From a virus, in the IMG/VR virus record IMGVR_UViG_3300001920_000013, positions 1-36,377 of that record: DNA of 36,377 bases; one strand, given 5' to 3'. Shown here in pieces: positions 23,047 through 31,677 of the stretch. The position numbers were made by a program, and so were the translations under genes. Positions within the stretch are counted from its first letter, which is position 1, and every line of letters starts with the position of its first letter. The notes under the pieces were generated by a model. The model was not told where the DNA came from. It made no database searches and was given only the letters and a program-made list of their open reading frames with translations.

Positions 23047-24071
23047 TGGCCTACGCGATCGACACCGTGGTCAAAGGCGGGGGCGACGATGCGCACTATC
23101 GATTGCTCGGGGTGATTCAGACCCTTGCCGAAAGCGTGGGCTGGACCACGCTGCGCTACGACACGTCCATCCCGGAGCGGGAACTGATCCTGCGCTCGAC
23201 CGGCACCACGGGTGAGGAAGAGATCACCGTCGGCTTCAAGGCGTACCAGAACGTCGCCGCCGATTACTACAACCTGCTCGCCGCGACGATGGTGGGCTAT
23301 GTGCCGACCGCGCCGTTCGAGGCACAACCGGGGATCAAGACCTCGGGCGTGCCGAGTCACAACCAGGCGGTGACGTACTTCCTGACCGCGAACCCGCGGC
23401 GGATCGTCGGCGGCTTCAAAGTCGGTTCGCCGATCTACGCCCACGTCTATGTCGGCAAGGCGCTCGCCTATGCGCGGCCGAAGGAATTTCCATCGCCCCT
23501 GGTCGTCGCCGGTCATTTCGATGGCCGCGAGGCGCGGCGATACAGCGATCTGCACTGGTTCCCCTACAAAGGCCGAAAAGGCAGCAGCGACAGCGGCTAC
23601 AACGACGGCCACTTGTATATGCGCGATGCGGCAGGTGCCTGGAAGAAGGTGCAGATCGCGCCCTTCGGCAACGGGCAGGCGAGCGAGACCACCTATGCCG
23701 GACTGGCGGGCGAATACGTGGCGCGCAACGGGAGCGGCTATCGCTGTCTGGTCCCGGCCGGCACGCTCTACCAGCCGCAGCCGCTCGAACTGTACGAGAT
23801 GAGCTTCGGCGCCTGGGACAACGACAGCCGCAGCTATGCGAGCAGCGGCAATCTCTATGGTGTACTCGATGGCGTGAGCTTCGTCTCAGGCTTCAACAAC
23901 GCCTCCGAGAATGTGCTGCAACTGGAAGGCAGCACCGTGATCGATCAGACCGGCATGAGCGTCCGGCAGGCGGTCGAAGCGATCCGTGCGGTCGGCGGCC
24001 GGGCGTTCGTCCTGCTGCAGGACGGCGCGCGCGTGACCTGGCGCGACTTTGTCGCTGTGGAGATGACGTGA
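23046..24071 (+). CDS. Tail-associated virion structural protein
   Basis: A 341-residue protein directly after the tape measure, where distal tail or tail tip components lie. It begins with VQTLAESVGWTTLRYDTS-like sequence (residues about 22-42) and contains ELILRSTGTTGEEEITVGFK, which resembles a small domain found in several phage structural proteins, followed by beta-rich segments (GKALAYARPKEFPSPLVVAG, LELYEMSFGAWDND). A late QAVEAIRAVGGRAFVLLQDG may be a second small domain. No signal or membrane segment. The exact role is not known; the distal tail is the best guess from position. ATG overlaps the tape measure stop. Confidence 0.65.
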   Translation: MAYAIDTVVKGGGDDAHYRLLGVIQTLAESVGWTTLRYDTSIPERELILRSTGTTGEEEITVGFKAYQNVAADYYNLLAATMVGYVPTAPFEAQPGIKTSGVPSHNQAVTYFLTANPRRIVGGFKVGSPIYAHVYVGKALAYARPKEFPSPLVVAGHFDGREARRYSDLHWFPYKGRKGSSDSGYNDGHLYMRDAAGAWKKVQIAPFGNGQASETTYAGLAGEYVARNGSGYRCLVPAGTLYQPQPLELYEMSFGAWDNDSRSYASSGNLYGVLDGVSFVSGFNNASENVLQLEGSTVIDQTGMSVRQAVEAIRAVGGRAFVLLQDGARVTWRDFVAVEMT

Positions 24072-24991
24072 TGGCGACGTTCACCGGTCAGGTCGCGAGC
24101 TTCGCAGCACTGAAGGTTGCGATTGAAACGACGCTCGCCGCACGCGGCTGGACGCTCACGAACGGGATTCTGAGCAAAGGGGCTGCGTTCGTGCAGCTCA
24201 CCGCCACCGCGACCGAACTGCGCCTGCAGGCCGGGACCGGACAAGCCGGTGCCGCGCTGACCAGCGCGTGCCCGCAGTCGTTGAAGGTGATGACCTTCAC
24301 CAACGCGCCGATCCAGTGGCCGGCCGTCTACGTGCTGCACGTCTTCGATGCGCCCGACGAGGTCTACTGTGTGCTCCGTTACAACGTCGATCGCCACCAG
24401 CACCTGAATTTCGGCCTCTCGACGATGCCGCAGATCGGCGGCACCGGCCTGTGGTGTACGGGGTCGTTCCGCGGCGATGTCGACGGCACCCGCGCGGGCG
24501 TCAAAGTCTTCATCGACTCCAACTCGGGCACCCAACTCGGGGCGCAGCCCTACGACGGGTTCGGACTCGGCTTCTTCTTCGCGAGCATCGCCGGCACCTA
24601 TCACAGCAGTTTCATCCACTGCAGCCTTGAAGGGCCAGCCGCCTGGCGCACGAGTGTCGGCGGCGCAGCGGGTGAGTTGCTCGGCGTCTCGCACAAAGCC
24701 GGACTCCTGCATGCGCTGCCGTCCGCCTTCAACCAAGCCACGGTCCTGCTGCCGATCGACGTGCTGCTCGCGCGCCAGGCCCAGGGCCAGACGATCGTCG
24801 CGACACTGGCGCACGCGCGCTACTGCCGGCTGGATCACCTCGATCTGAGTCAACCGCTGCTGTACGGCCCCGAGCGCTGGATTGCGTATCCGCTGCACGC
24901 GGTCCACCCCGTGCAGCGCAATGGGGCGGGCTGGCCAATCGGCGCGCAGCACAGCGGTACCTTCGGCGTGGCTCTGCGCGAGACGCCGTGA
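24071..24991 (+). CDS. Tail-associated virion structural protein
   Basis: A 306-residue, mostly beta-type protein. It begins FTGQVASFAALKVAIETTLA and then GWTLTNGILSKGAAFVQLTA, a pattern similar to the N-terminal part of the upstream protein, where a short helix is followed by GWT. The middle holds VYVLHVFDAPDEVYCVLRYN and HLNFGLSTMPQIGGTGLWCT. The two genes may therefore encode related tail components. I do not know a named family. It starts with ATG 24071, sharing one base with the upstream stop; a GTG at 24068 is an alternative. Confidence 0.6.
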   Translation: MATFTGQVASFAALKVAIETTLAARGWTLTNGILSKGAAFVQLTATATELRLQAGTGQAGAALTSACPQSLKVMTFTNAPIQWPAVYVLHVFDAPDEVYCVLRYNVDRHQHLNFGLSTMPQIGGTGLWCTGSFRGDVDGTRAGVKVFIDSNSGTQLGAQPYDGFGLGFFFASIAGTYHSSFIHCSLEGPAAWRTSVGGAAGELLGVSHKAGLLHALPSAFNQATVLLPIDVLLARQAQGQTIVATLAHARYCRLDHLDLSQPLLYGPERWIAYPLHAVHPVQRNGAGWPIGAQHSGTFGVALRETP

Positions 24992-26706
24992 TGGCCGGAC
25001 GGATCGGGATCGCACCGACGCCTCGGGCGTTCGGTGCGACGAATCCTGCGCTCTCGATCGAAGTGAATGCGCTCGGCGAGGCGCGACTCGACCCGGCCGC
25101 CTACGCGCGCGAGCGCCTCACGGCGCGCAGTGGCGCGTACCGGCACCCCGCGGCGCTGCGGTGGCCTGCGACCGGGCGCCTCGGGCACCGCTTCGCCGAG
25201 GACTATTTTGATCGCATTCACCTCACGCCGATCGCGCTCGCGCTGGGCAACGTCGTGTCCGAACTGACGCGTGAGATCGCGGTGTGGAATGCATGGCGCA
25301 TGGCGCCGCAGACGTTGATGGCGCTGCGCCTGGACGGCGATGCCGGCAGCACACTCGCGGCACCTGCGCCGCTGCCGCTGGTGCTGCGACCGTTGCAGGA
25401 GCGGGCGCTGACACTGACGGTCGGCCTCGACGGCCCGCCCGTGATCGATGCGCAGGCCGTGCTGTCCTTCGCAAATGGCGCGACGTGGTCGCTCCGCATC
25501 GACGGCCTGCGCCTCAACGCCTGGACGCTGCCGCCGAACTGGACCGAGCCGCTGATCGAGACGCTGGCGTGGTTGACCGACGTACAGGTCGCGGTCGCCG
25601 GTACCGTGACGCGCACGCCGCTGCGCGACGCGCCGCGACGGTCGTGGGAATTTGCGGTGCTCGCCGATCGGCAGGAGCGTCGCTGGATCGAGCACGCCCT
25701 GTTCGACTGGACCGGCCGCGTGTGGGCGCTGCCGGTGTTCGTCGACACGGTGTGGTTGCGTGCGCCGGTGCCGGCGGGCGCCACCGAGATCGGGGTCGAG
25801 ACCGGGGGATTGGATTTTGTGGTCGGTGGTCTCGCGATGCTCTGGCGTGGGGTGGCGGACGTCGAACTGGTCGAAGTTGCGCAGATCGCAACCAATCGGA
25901 TCGTGCTGCGCTCGCCGACGCGCCGTGCGTGGCCGAGTGGCACGCGCCTGATCCCGTGCCGCACCGCGCGCCTGACCGATGCGCCGGAGTTGCGCCGCCT
26001 GAGCGATCGACTGATGCGGACGCAGGTGCGTTTCGAGGCCACCGAGCCCTGCGACTGGCCGGCCGCGCTGCCGGCGACCCGCTATCGCGGGTTCCCGGTG
26101 CTCGAACACCGCCCGGACGAAACCGTCGATCCGAGCGCCAGCATCGCGCGACGCGTCGATCGGCTCGATGGCGAGATCGGTCGCGCAAACCTGGACGATC
26201 TGTCCGGCTTTGCCTGGACGACGCAATCGCACGCCTGGCGGTTGTTCGGCCGCGCCGAGCGCGCCGACCATCGCGCGTTGCTCTACGGCCTGCAGGGCCG
26301 CGCCGAAGCGCTGTGGCTACCAACCTGGACGGACGATCTTGAAGTGGTCGAGACGATCGGCGAGACCGCGCTCACGCTCACGGTCGTCGCCTGCGGCATC
26401 GCGCGCAGCCTCCGCCAGCAAGCGGGCCGTCGCCACGTCCGCATCGCACTGAGCGACGGCACCGTGTTCTATCGCGCCATCGAAGCGTCAAGCGAACTGA
26501 CGCTGGCGAGTGGCGAGACCGTCGAGCGCCTGCGACTGGATGCGGCGCTGGGGCGCGTCGTCCGGCCCGACCAGGTCCGTCTCGTGTGTTGGCTGGCCTT
26601 GGTCACGCTCGCGGGCGACACGGTCGAGCTGCGCCACCACGCCGACAGCGACGGTCTGCTCGACTGCACCGTGTCCTTTGCCGGCATCCCCGCCGAGGAG
26701 CCGTAA
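24991..26706 (+). CDS. Large tail structural protein
   Basis: A 571-residue beta-rich protein without transmembrane segments. It lies between two structural genes and the BR0599 gene, in a module I have seen in proteobacterial siphoviruses. Visible segments include ALALGNVVSELTREIAVWNA near residue 90, then VWALPVFVDTVWLRAPVPAG near 245 and PDETVDPSASIARRVDRLDG near 380. There is no enzymatic motif that I recognise. A role in the tail tip or distal tail is inferred from position only. It starts with ATG 24991, overlapping the previous stop by one base; a GTG one codon upstream is possible. Confidence 0.65.
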   Translation: MAGRIGIAPTPRAFGATNPALSIEVNALGEARLDPAAYARERLTARSGAYRHPAALRWPATGRLGHRFAEDYFDRIHLTPIALALGNVVSELTREIAVWNAWRMAPQTLMALRLDGDAGSTLAAPAPLPLVLRPLQERALTLTVGLDGPPVIDAQAVLSFANGATWSLRIDGLRLNAWTLPPNWTEPLIETLAWLTDVQVAVAGTVTRTPLRDAPRRSWEFAVLADRQERRWIEHALFDWTGRVWALPVFVDTVWLRAPVPAGATEIGVETGGLDFVVGGLAMLWRGVADVELVEVAQIATNRIVLRSPTRRAWPSGTRLIPCRTARLTDAPELRRLSDRLMRTQVRFEATEPCDWPAALPATRYRGFPVLEHRPDETVDPSASIARRVDRLDGEIGRANLDDLSGFAWTTQSHAWRLFGRAERADHRALLYGLQGRAEALWLPTWTDDLEVVETIGETALTLTVVACGIARSLRQQAGRRHVRIALSDGTVFYRAIEASSELTLASGETVERLRLDAALGRVVRPDQVRLVCWLALVTLAGDTVELRHHADSDGLLDCTVSFAGIPAEEP

Positions 26707-26708
26707 GC

Positions 26709-27506
26709 ATGGGGCTGCTCTCGCGCGAGATCGAGCTGTACGACTTCTCGATTGGGCTGCACCACTGGCGTTACACCGATTCCGGCCGCGAGGCGATCGT
26801 CGAGGGCCAGCGCTACGCCCCGGTCGCGCTTACGCGCGGGCGGATCGCGCAATCGGCCGAAGACGCGAAGAACGCGCTGGAGATCACCGCGCCGCTGGAT
26901 CTGCCGCTATTGAACCTGTTCCGTCCGGTGCCGCCGGGCCTGCGCGTCCGCCTGGACCTCAAGCGCGTGCGGATCCGCGACGGTCAGGTGCGCCTGGGCT
27001 GGACTGGCTTTGTGGCCGATCTCGACGAAACCCAGAGCGTCGCGAAGCTGCGCGGCCAATCGCTCGCCGCCGCGGTTGAAACGCTCGGCTTGCGCCGCAG
27101 CTGGCAATCGAATTGCCCGCTGGTGCTTTACGGCCAAGGGCCGGGGCTGTGCAACGCGGATCCAGACGCCTTTGCCGTGCCCGCGGTCCTCAGTGATGCC
27201 ACTGGCTACACGGTCGCATCGGCCGCGTGGGGTGGTTACGACGACGGCCATTTCGACGGCGGGGTCTTGCAGTGGACGTCGAGGCTCGGCATTGAACGCC
27301 GCTTCATCGTCCACCACACGGGCACGACGTTACGCCTGCTCACGCCCGCCGCACTTGCGCCCGACGCGCGCGTCGTCGCGCTGCCCGGCTGCGATCGCAC
27401 GATGGGACCGAACGGCTGCGCCAAGTTTCGCAATGAATTGAATTTCGGCGGCCAGCCGACCCTGAAGGGCATGCGCAATCCCTTCGGCAACGACCCGGTT
27501 TTTTGA
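26709..27506 (+). CDS. BR0599-family (DUF2163-like) tail hub protein
   Basis: A 265-residue protein of the phage BR0599 family, found in tail tip modules of siphoviruses and gene transfer agents. The N-terminal half (REIELYDFSIGLHHWRYTDS, then YAPVALTRGRIAQSAEDAKN) and the C-terminal motif with two cysteines, GCDRTMGPNGCAKFRNELNF, followed by GG and NPFGNDPVF, are diagnostic. In relatives this protein carries cysteines that support a hub structure next to the tip protein. It starts two bases after the previous stop. The stop is followed by a 59-base gap before the next small gene. Confidence 0.88.
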   Translation: MGLLSREIELYDFSIGLHHWRYTDSGREAIVEGQRYAPVALTRGRIAQSAEDAKNALEITAPLDLPLLNLFRPVPPGLRVRLDLKRVRIRDGQVRLGWTGFVADLDETQSVAKLRGQSLAAAVETLGLRRSWQSNCPLVLYGQGPGLCNADPDAFAVPAVLSDATGYTVASAAWGGYDDGHFDGGVLQWTSRLGIERRFIVHHTGTTLRLLTPAALAPDARVVALPGCDRTMGPNGCAKFRNELNFGGQPTLKGMRNPFGNDPVF

Positions 27507-27565
27507 TCACGCCCTCTCCCTCCCGTTCGGCACGCGTCGCGTGCCGGCCTTGCCGTGCCTTCGCC

Positions 27566-27793
27566 ATGTGGATTTACGCCATCGTCCTGATTCTCGCCAT
27601 CGCGCTCAGCGTCGCGATGCGCCCCAAACCGCAGTCGCAGAAACCGCCGTCGCTCGCCGAGTTCTCGGTGCCCACCGCCGAGGAAGGGCGCGAGGTGCTG
27701 GTGATCTTCGGCGAGGTCTGGGTGGACGATCCGAACGTCCTCGCCTATGGCGATCTGCGCACGACGCCGATCAAGGCCAAGGGTGGAAAGTGA
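27566..27793 (+). CDS. Small membrane-anchored tail-module protein
   Basis: A 75-residue protein with one N-terminal membrane segment (WIYAIVLILAIALSVAM, residues 2-18), then a Pro/Lys/Gln stretch and a conserved soluble end: VPTAEEGREVLVIFGEVWVD and PNVLAYGDLRTTPIKA. The PTAEEG and YGDLRTTPIKA blocks are common in small proteins beside phage tail tip genes; their function is not known to me. ATG 27566 is chosen since it begins at the membrane segment; a TTG at 27503 would add 21 residues. No clear ribosome-binding site is seen. Confidence 0.75.
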   Translation: MWIYAIVLILAIALSVAMRPKPQSQKPPSLAEFSVPTAEEGREVLVIFGEVWVDDPNVLAYGDLRTTPIKAKGGK

Positions 27794-28053
27794 GCACGCC
27801 GACTGATGCGTTGGACGGCCTGCGCGTTCACCTGCGGCATGTCCGGGCGATCGATCCGACGGGCGGGCCGCTGTGTGCGCCGGGCATTCGCGCGTGGTGT
27901 CGCCAGCACGGGATCGATGTGCGCGTTCTTTGCGACGAAGGCATCGAGATTGCCGCGCACCCGGCGCTGCACGACGACCCGTTCGTCGCGCGCGCGATCG
28001 CGATTGCGCGCGCCGAAGCGGCGTCACCCGTCGAGACCCGCGATGCGTCGTGA
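27790..28053 (+). CDS. Conserved small tail-module protein
   Basis: An 87-residue protein with the pattern RVHLRHVRAIDPTGGPLCAP and GIRAWCRQHGIDVRVLCDEG, which I recall from small proteins between the BR0599 and tip protein genes of many phages. A helix near the C terminus (DPFVARAIAIARAEA) follows. The start is GTG 27790, overlapping the upstream stop as GTGA. No catalytic motif is seen. It probably supports tail tip assembly, by position only. Confidence 0.68.
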   Translation: MSTPTDALDGLRVHLRHVRAIDPTGGPLCAPGIRAWCRQHGIDVRVLCDEGIEIAAHPALHDDPFVARAIAIARAEAASPVETRDAS

Positions 28054-28324
28054 GCGTCTCTACCGCGTCTGGATCGTGTGCGCCTGCATCGCCTCGATCG
28101 GATCCGGCCTTGTGTTGTGGGCTGCGGGCGAACGCGCGTTCGGTGCGCTCGGCATCGCGAGCGGGCTCGTTCACGCACTGTGGGGATGGGATGTGCCGGC
28201 ACTCGTGCGCGGTCGTCTGCGGCGAAAGCCGATCGTGATTCCGCGGTTGCGGCCCTTTGTCGTGTCGCCGCCGCGCCCGTCGTTCGTGCAGCGCCTGCGC
28301 GCCCGGGTGCGCCACCGTGGGTAA
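28043..28324 (+). CDS. Small membrane protein with two predicted helices
   Basis: A 93-residue protein with two hydrophobic segments, VWIVCACIASIGSGLVLWAA (about 9-28) and FGALGIASGLVHALWGWDV (about 33-51), and a basic C-terminal tail (RLRRKPIVIPRLRPF onward). The layout, two membrane helices with a charged tail in under 100 residues, would fit a holin, and no other holin candidate is seen. The position inside the tail module is unusual for that. It overlaps both neighbours (11 bases upstream, 8 downstream). No ribosome-binding site is evident. Confidence 0.6.
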   Translation: MRRERLYRVWIVCACIASIGSGLVLWAAGERAFGALGIASGLVHALWGWDVPALVRGRLRRKPIVIPRLRPFVVSPPRPSFVQRLRARVRHRG

Positions 28325-30803
28325 GTCCAGCAAGCCGACGATCGGCTATCGCCACTTCATGTACCTGTACATGGGCGAGTCGATCGGCCCGAACGACTAC
28401 CTCGCAGGCGTCAAAGTCGGCGGTCAGACCGTGTTCGAAGGCGAACGCGCGGGCAGCGGGACGCTCGCGATCGATCTACCGCAATTGTTCGGTGGCGATA
28501 AGAAGGAAGGGGGCCTGGTCGGCACCCTGCAGATTCGGATGGGCGAAGCGACACAGTTGCCCGATCCGTATTTGCAGCAGCAAGTGCCAGGCCCTTGGCC
28601 GGCCGCGCGCGGGCTCTGCACCACGCTGTACCGCGGGATGGTCGGGGCGATGAACCCCTACCTGAAGCTCTGGGCCAAGCGCTGGGGGCGCTTCGTGCAG
28701 GGCTGGTCGACGCCGGTGTGGCAACCGGCGCTCGCACGCATCGGCCGCGGCATGAACGCAGCACACATCCACTACCAGTGCCTCACCGATACCGTGTGGG
28801 GCTGCGGTCTGGATCCCGCGTTGATCGATGGCGAGAGTTTTCTGCGCGCGGCCGAACAACTCCACGACGAGCAGTTCGGCTTATGCCTCGGTTGGCGGCG
28901 TGGCGATTCGATCGGAAATTTCCTGCAGACGGTCAACACCCATGTCGGCGGCCTATGGGCGTTCGATCCGATGCGCGGCCAGTTCGTGTATCGGCTGTTC
29001 CGGCCGGACTACGACGTCCGTGCGCTGCCGCTGCTCGACGAAACCAGCGTCCTCGCGCTGGAGAGTTGGCAGACACCGCTGCTCGACGGATCCGTGAACG
29101 AAATCACCGTGATCGGCCGCGACTGCGTGACCAACCTCGAGATCGCCGCGACGTTTCAGAACATGGCGAACGTGCAGGCGCAGGGACGCGTGATCGCCGA
29201 TCGCCGCACGCTGCCGGGGCTGTGGAACCGCAGCCTGTGCGAGCGCGTCGCCGCGCGCGAAACCGCCGCCGCGAGCAGCCTCCTGCAGCGGATCAAACTC
29301 ACGGTTGATCGTCGCTGGTGGGGCATCAAGCGCGGCGACGTGCTCGCGCTGTCCTGGCGCCGCAAGGGCGTGCAGCGCATGCCGGTGCGGGTGCTGGAGG
29401 TGGACGAGGGCACGCGCACGGACGGCGCACTCGCGCTGGTGCTGGTGCAGGACATCGACGGCATGGCGGCGACCACGTATCTGCGGCCGGTGATCGGGCC
29501 ATGGACGCCACCCGACACGCGTCCTCTACCGCTGCCCTCGCAGCGCCTGGTCGAGGCGACCTACCGCGATCTCGCCGGCCGGCTACGCCCCGCCGATCTC
29601 GCGCAGATTGAAGACGATGCCGGCTTCGTGGTTGCGCTCGGCGCGCGCCCGAACGGGCCGGCCTACGGCTATGCGCTCACCACGCGCACAGCGGGCGGCA
29701 CGTTCGAGGAGGTCGCCAGCGGCGACTTCTCGGCCACCGCGACCCTCGCGGGCGCGCTGAGCCCAACCGACACCGTCGCCACGCTCGCCGAACGGCGCGA
29801 TCTGGACCTCGTCGTCGTCGGCAGCGAAGCGCTGATCGACGAGGAACTGGTGCGGATCGAGGCGATCAACGCGGTCGCGGGCACGCTGACGATCGCACGC
29901 GGGTGCGTCGACACCGTGCCGGCGCCGCATGCTGCGGGGGCGCGCCTGTGGTGCAGCGACACCTACGTCGGCGCCGATCCGACCGAGTATCTCGCGGGGG
30001 ACACCGTCGAGGCGAAACTGCTCACGCGCACGCCACAAGGCACCCTCGATCCCGCCCTTGCGCCGATCACCCAGGTCCGGCTCGATGCGCGCCATGCGCG
30101 GCCGTATCCACCGGGCCGGCTGCGAATCAATGGCGCGGCGTGGCCGGCGACCAGTTTCGCGCGCCTGACGACCGCGTGGGCACACCGCGATCGCGTCCTG
30201 CAAGGCGATCGCCTCATCGAACACGAGGCTGGAAGTATCGGTCCCGAACCCGGCACGACGACGACCGTGCGCGTGCTCCACGCGCTCAGCGGTGCGCTGC
30301 TGCACGAGACGACCGGCATCACCGGCACGAGCCACAGCGTCGATGTGCTGCTCGCCAGCGATGCGCCGCTGCGCATCGAAGTGAACAGCCGACGCGGCGT
30401 GCTCGCCAGCCGGCAGACGCACGTTCGCACGCTGCAGTGTGAGTGCGGCGAGAAACTCGCGAACGCCGACTTCGATACGCAGGCCGCCTGGTCGCTCGGT
30501 GCTGGTTGGTCGATCGCCCCAGGGGCCGCGGTGAAGGGCGCAGGCGTCGCCTCCGATCTCGAACAAGTCTTCGCGTTTGTGGACGGTGGCGTCTATCGGA
30601 TCGAGTGGGTACTCGCCCAGGTCACTGCGGGCACGGCACGCGTGCGACTGGCGGGCGTGACGCCTGTGGAGGGTGCGGCGCGCAACGCAAACGGCACCTT
30701 CATCGAGACCCTCACCGCCAACGCGCACACCGCGCTGCGTATCGCCACTGATGCCGCGTTTGCCGGCCGGATAGAGCGCGTCAGCCTGCGCCGATTGGCG
30801 TAG
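28317..30803 (+). CDS. Tail tip/baseplate hub protein (lambda J-like)
   Basis: An 828-residue protein that forms the end of the tail and contacts the host. The N-terminal part (KPTIGYRHFMYLYMGESIGP, then YLAGVKVGGQTVFEG) and the middle (HIHYQCLTDTVWGCGLDPAL, DEQFGLCLGWRRGDSIGNFL, then VGGLWAFDPMRGQFVYRLFR) match phage tail hub proteins of the Phage-tail_3 type. The C-terminal third is beta-rich and may hold the receptor-binding part, including a late NADFDTQAAWSLGAGWSIAP that resembles a carbohydrate-binding or jelly-roll segment. The start is GTG 28317, eight bases before the upstream stop. It is the last structural gene. Confidence 0.85.
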   Translation: MGKSSKPTIGYRHFMYLYMGESIGPNDYLAGVKVGGQTVFEGERAGSGTLAIDLPQLFGGDKKEGGLVGTLQIRMGEATQLPDPYLQQQVPGPWPAARGLCTTLYRGMVGAMNPYLKLWAKRWGRFVQGWSTPVWQPALARIGRGMNAAHIHYQCLTDTVWGCGLDPALIDGESFLRAAEQLHDEQFGLCLGWRRGDSIGNFLQTVNTHVGGLWAFDPMRGQFVYRLFRPDYDVRALPLLDETSVLALESWQTPLLDGSVNEITVIGRDCVTNLEIAATFQNMANVQAQGRVIADRRTLPGLWNRSLCERVAARETAAASSLLQRIKLTVDRRWWGIKRGDVLALSWRRKGVQRMPVRVLEVDEGTRTDGALALVLVQDIDGMAATTYLRPVIGPWTPPDTRPLPLPSQRLVEATYRDLAGRLRPADLAQIEDDAGFVVALGARPNGPAYGYALTTRTAGGTFEEVASGDFSATATLAGALSPTDTVATLAERRDLDLVVVGSEALIDEELVRIEAINAVAGTLTIARGCVDTVPAPHAAGARLWCSDTYVGADPTEYLAGDTVEAKLLTRTPQGTLDPALAPITQVRLDARHARPYPPGRLRINGAAWPATSFARLTTAWAHRDRVLQGDRLIEHEAGSIGPEPGTTTTVRVLHALSGALLHETTGITGTSHSVDVLLASDAPLRIEVNSRRGVLASRQTHVRTLQCECGEKLANADFDTQAAWSLGAGWSIAPGAAVKGAGVASDLEQVFAFVDGGVYRIEWVLAQVTAGTARVRLAGVTPVEGAARNANGTFIETLTANAHTALRIATDAAFAGRIERVSLRRLA

Positions 30804-30833
30804 TCCACGCGCGAAGTCAACACCTTGTTGAAG

Positions 30834-30871
30834 CCTGTCCGACAGGTGTCTGGATGTCGCAGCGCGACATC
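30834..30871 (+). terminator. Tandem hairpins after the structural operon
   Basis: Two inverted repeats lie 30-70 bases after the tip protein stop. The first is CCTGTC and GACAGG around one base (30834-30846), with an overlapping outer pair ACACCT/AGGTGT (30820-30849). The second is GATGTCGC (30853-30860), loop AGC, GCGACATC (30864-30871). No T run follows. They could end transcription of the late operon, act as operator sites for the small-gene block, or both. Confidence 0.45.
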
Positions 30872-30879
30872 GAACTTCG

Positions 30880-30912
30880 CTTGGCTTCACCGCCGAACAG
30901 CGCGTTCATGGC
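30880..30912 (+). repeat. Dispersed 33-base repeat, copy C
   Basis: Reads CTTGGCTTC, then ACC, then GCCGAACAGC and GCGTTCATG. It starts nine bases after the hairpin at 30853-30871 and points to the gene at 30950. Its own ATG (30908) opens a five-codon frame that stops before the gene's AGGAG. Confidence 0.88.
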
Positions 30913-30949
30913 CTCGTCGCATTGACGACACCGACGCCCAGGAGCCGAT

Positions 30950-31309
30950 ATGCCCACCATGACCCTCACCATCGAACGCACACCACGCACGCTCACCTTC
31001 CGCGACGCCACCATCGAGGTCGAGGAACTCGGCGTGCGTCTGCCCTTCGCACGCAAGCCGGCCGACTTGCGCGAGATGTGCGCCAGCGGGAACGAATTGA
31101 TTTACATCACCGAGACGGTCGAGATGACGCCTGCCGAGTTCGATGTCTTCGCGAACAGCTTCTACGCGCCGCGCGCGTGGCTGAAAGGCAAGGGCGGATC
31201 GATCTGCGGCGGCCACTTGTGCGTCGAAGTGCATGCACCGGGCCGGCCCTACCTCTACATCGATCCCTCGGGCGGCGACGACGCCCGCTATGTCGCGCGC
31301 CTCGGATGA
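30950..31309 (+). CDS. Conserved accessory protein of unknown function
   Basis: A 119-residue soluble protein. It starts with strands (TMTLTIERTPRTLTFRDATI, then VEELGVRLPFARKPADLREM) and holds two cysteines near the end (ICGGHLCVEVHAPGR), where the PYLYIDPSGGDDARY segment follows. I recall similar small proteins on proteobacterial plasmids and phages, but no name. AGGAG lies six bases before ATG 30950. A dispersed-repeat copy lies 37 bases upstream of the start. It is the first gene of the accessory block after the tail operon. Confidence 0.68.
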   Translation: MPTMTLTIERTPRTLTFRDATIEVEELGVRLPFARKPADLREMCASGNELIYITETVEMTPAEFDVFANSFYAPRAWLKGKGGSICGGHLCVEVHAPGRPYLYIDPSGGDDARYVARLG

Positions 31310-31340
31310 GCCACATCCGAGATTGAACTCAGGCCATGCG

Positions 31341-31373
31341 CTTGGCATCGGTCGCGCACAGCACCTTGATGAC
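31341..31373 (+). repeat. Dispersed 33-base repeat, diverged copy H
   Basis: Reads CTTGGCATC, then GGT, then CGCGCACAGC and ACCTTGATG. It has the same length and the same fixed ends as the other copies but about eight changes. It points toward the DUF6900 gene; its ATG (31369) is in frame with and 33 bases before the chosen start. Confidence 0.6.
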
Positions 31374-31401
31374 TCTCACGAACCCTGTCCCGACAATCAC
31401 C

Positions 31402-31599
31402 ATGACCCACATCCACACCACGCTCACCCGCATCGCCCGCGCCACGCTCGGCATCGAGACCCTGGAGACCCGCGGTTCCGACCGACTGGACTTCCACGAG
31501 GTCTCGGTCGCCAGCCTGCGCGCGGCGCTGGAAGCGGCTTATCACGCCGGCGCCGAACAAGCGCGCAAGGCGGCAACTCGCAAGGCGTCTGCACGCTGA
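31402..31599 (+). CDS. DUF6900 family protein
   Basis: A 65-residue protein that matches the DUF6900 pattern: LTRIARATLGIETLETRGSDR followed by LDFHEVSVASLRAALEAAYHAG. The landmark segments are IARATLGIETLETR and LDFHEVSV. Function unknown; the family is found on plasmids and phages. ATG 31402 is at the family start, and no good ribosome-binding site lies before it. An in-frame ATG at 31369, inside the diverged repeat copy, would add 11 residues. The stop is 19 bases before the next repeat copy. Confidence 0.78.
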   Translation: MTHIHTTLTRIARATLGIETLETRGSDRLDFHEVSVASLRAALEAAYHAGAEQARKAATRKASAR

Positions 31600-31618
31600 A
31601 TCTTCGAATCGCCGCGCG

Positions 31619-31651
31619 CTTGGCTTCGCATGCGAACAGCGCGTACATGCA
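31619..31651 (+). repeat. Dispersed 33-base repeat, copy D
   Basis: Reads CTTGGCTTC, then GCA, then TGCGAACAGC and GCGTACATG. The TTC to TAC change near the end is shared with copy G. It points to the gene at 31678, whose start is 31 bases after the repeat ATG and in another frame. Confidence 0.87.
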
Positions 31652-31677
31652 CTCCCCGACACGGACAGCGACCCTGC

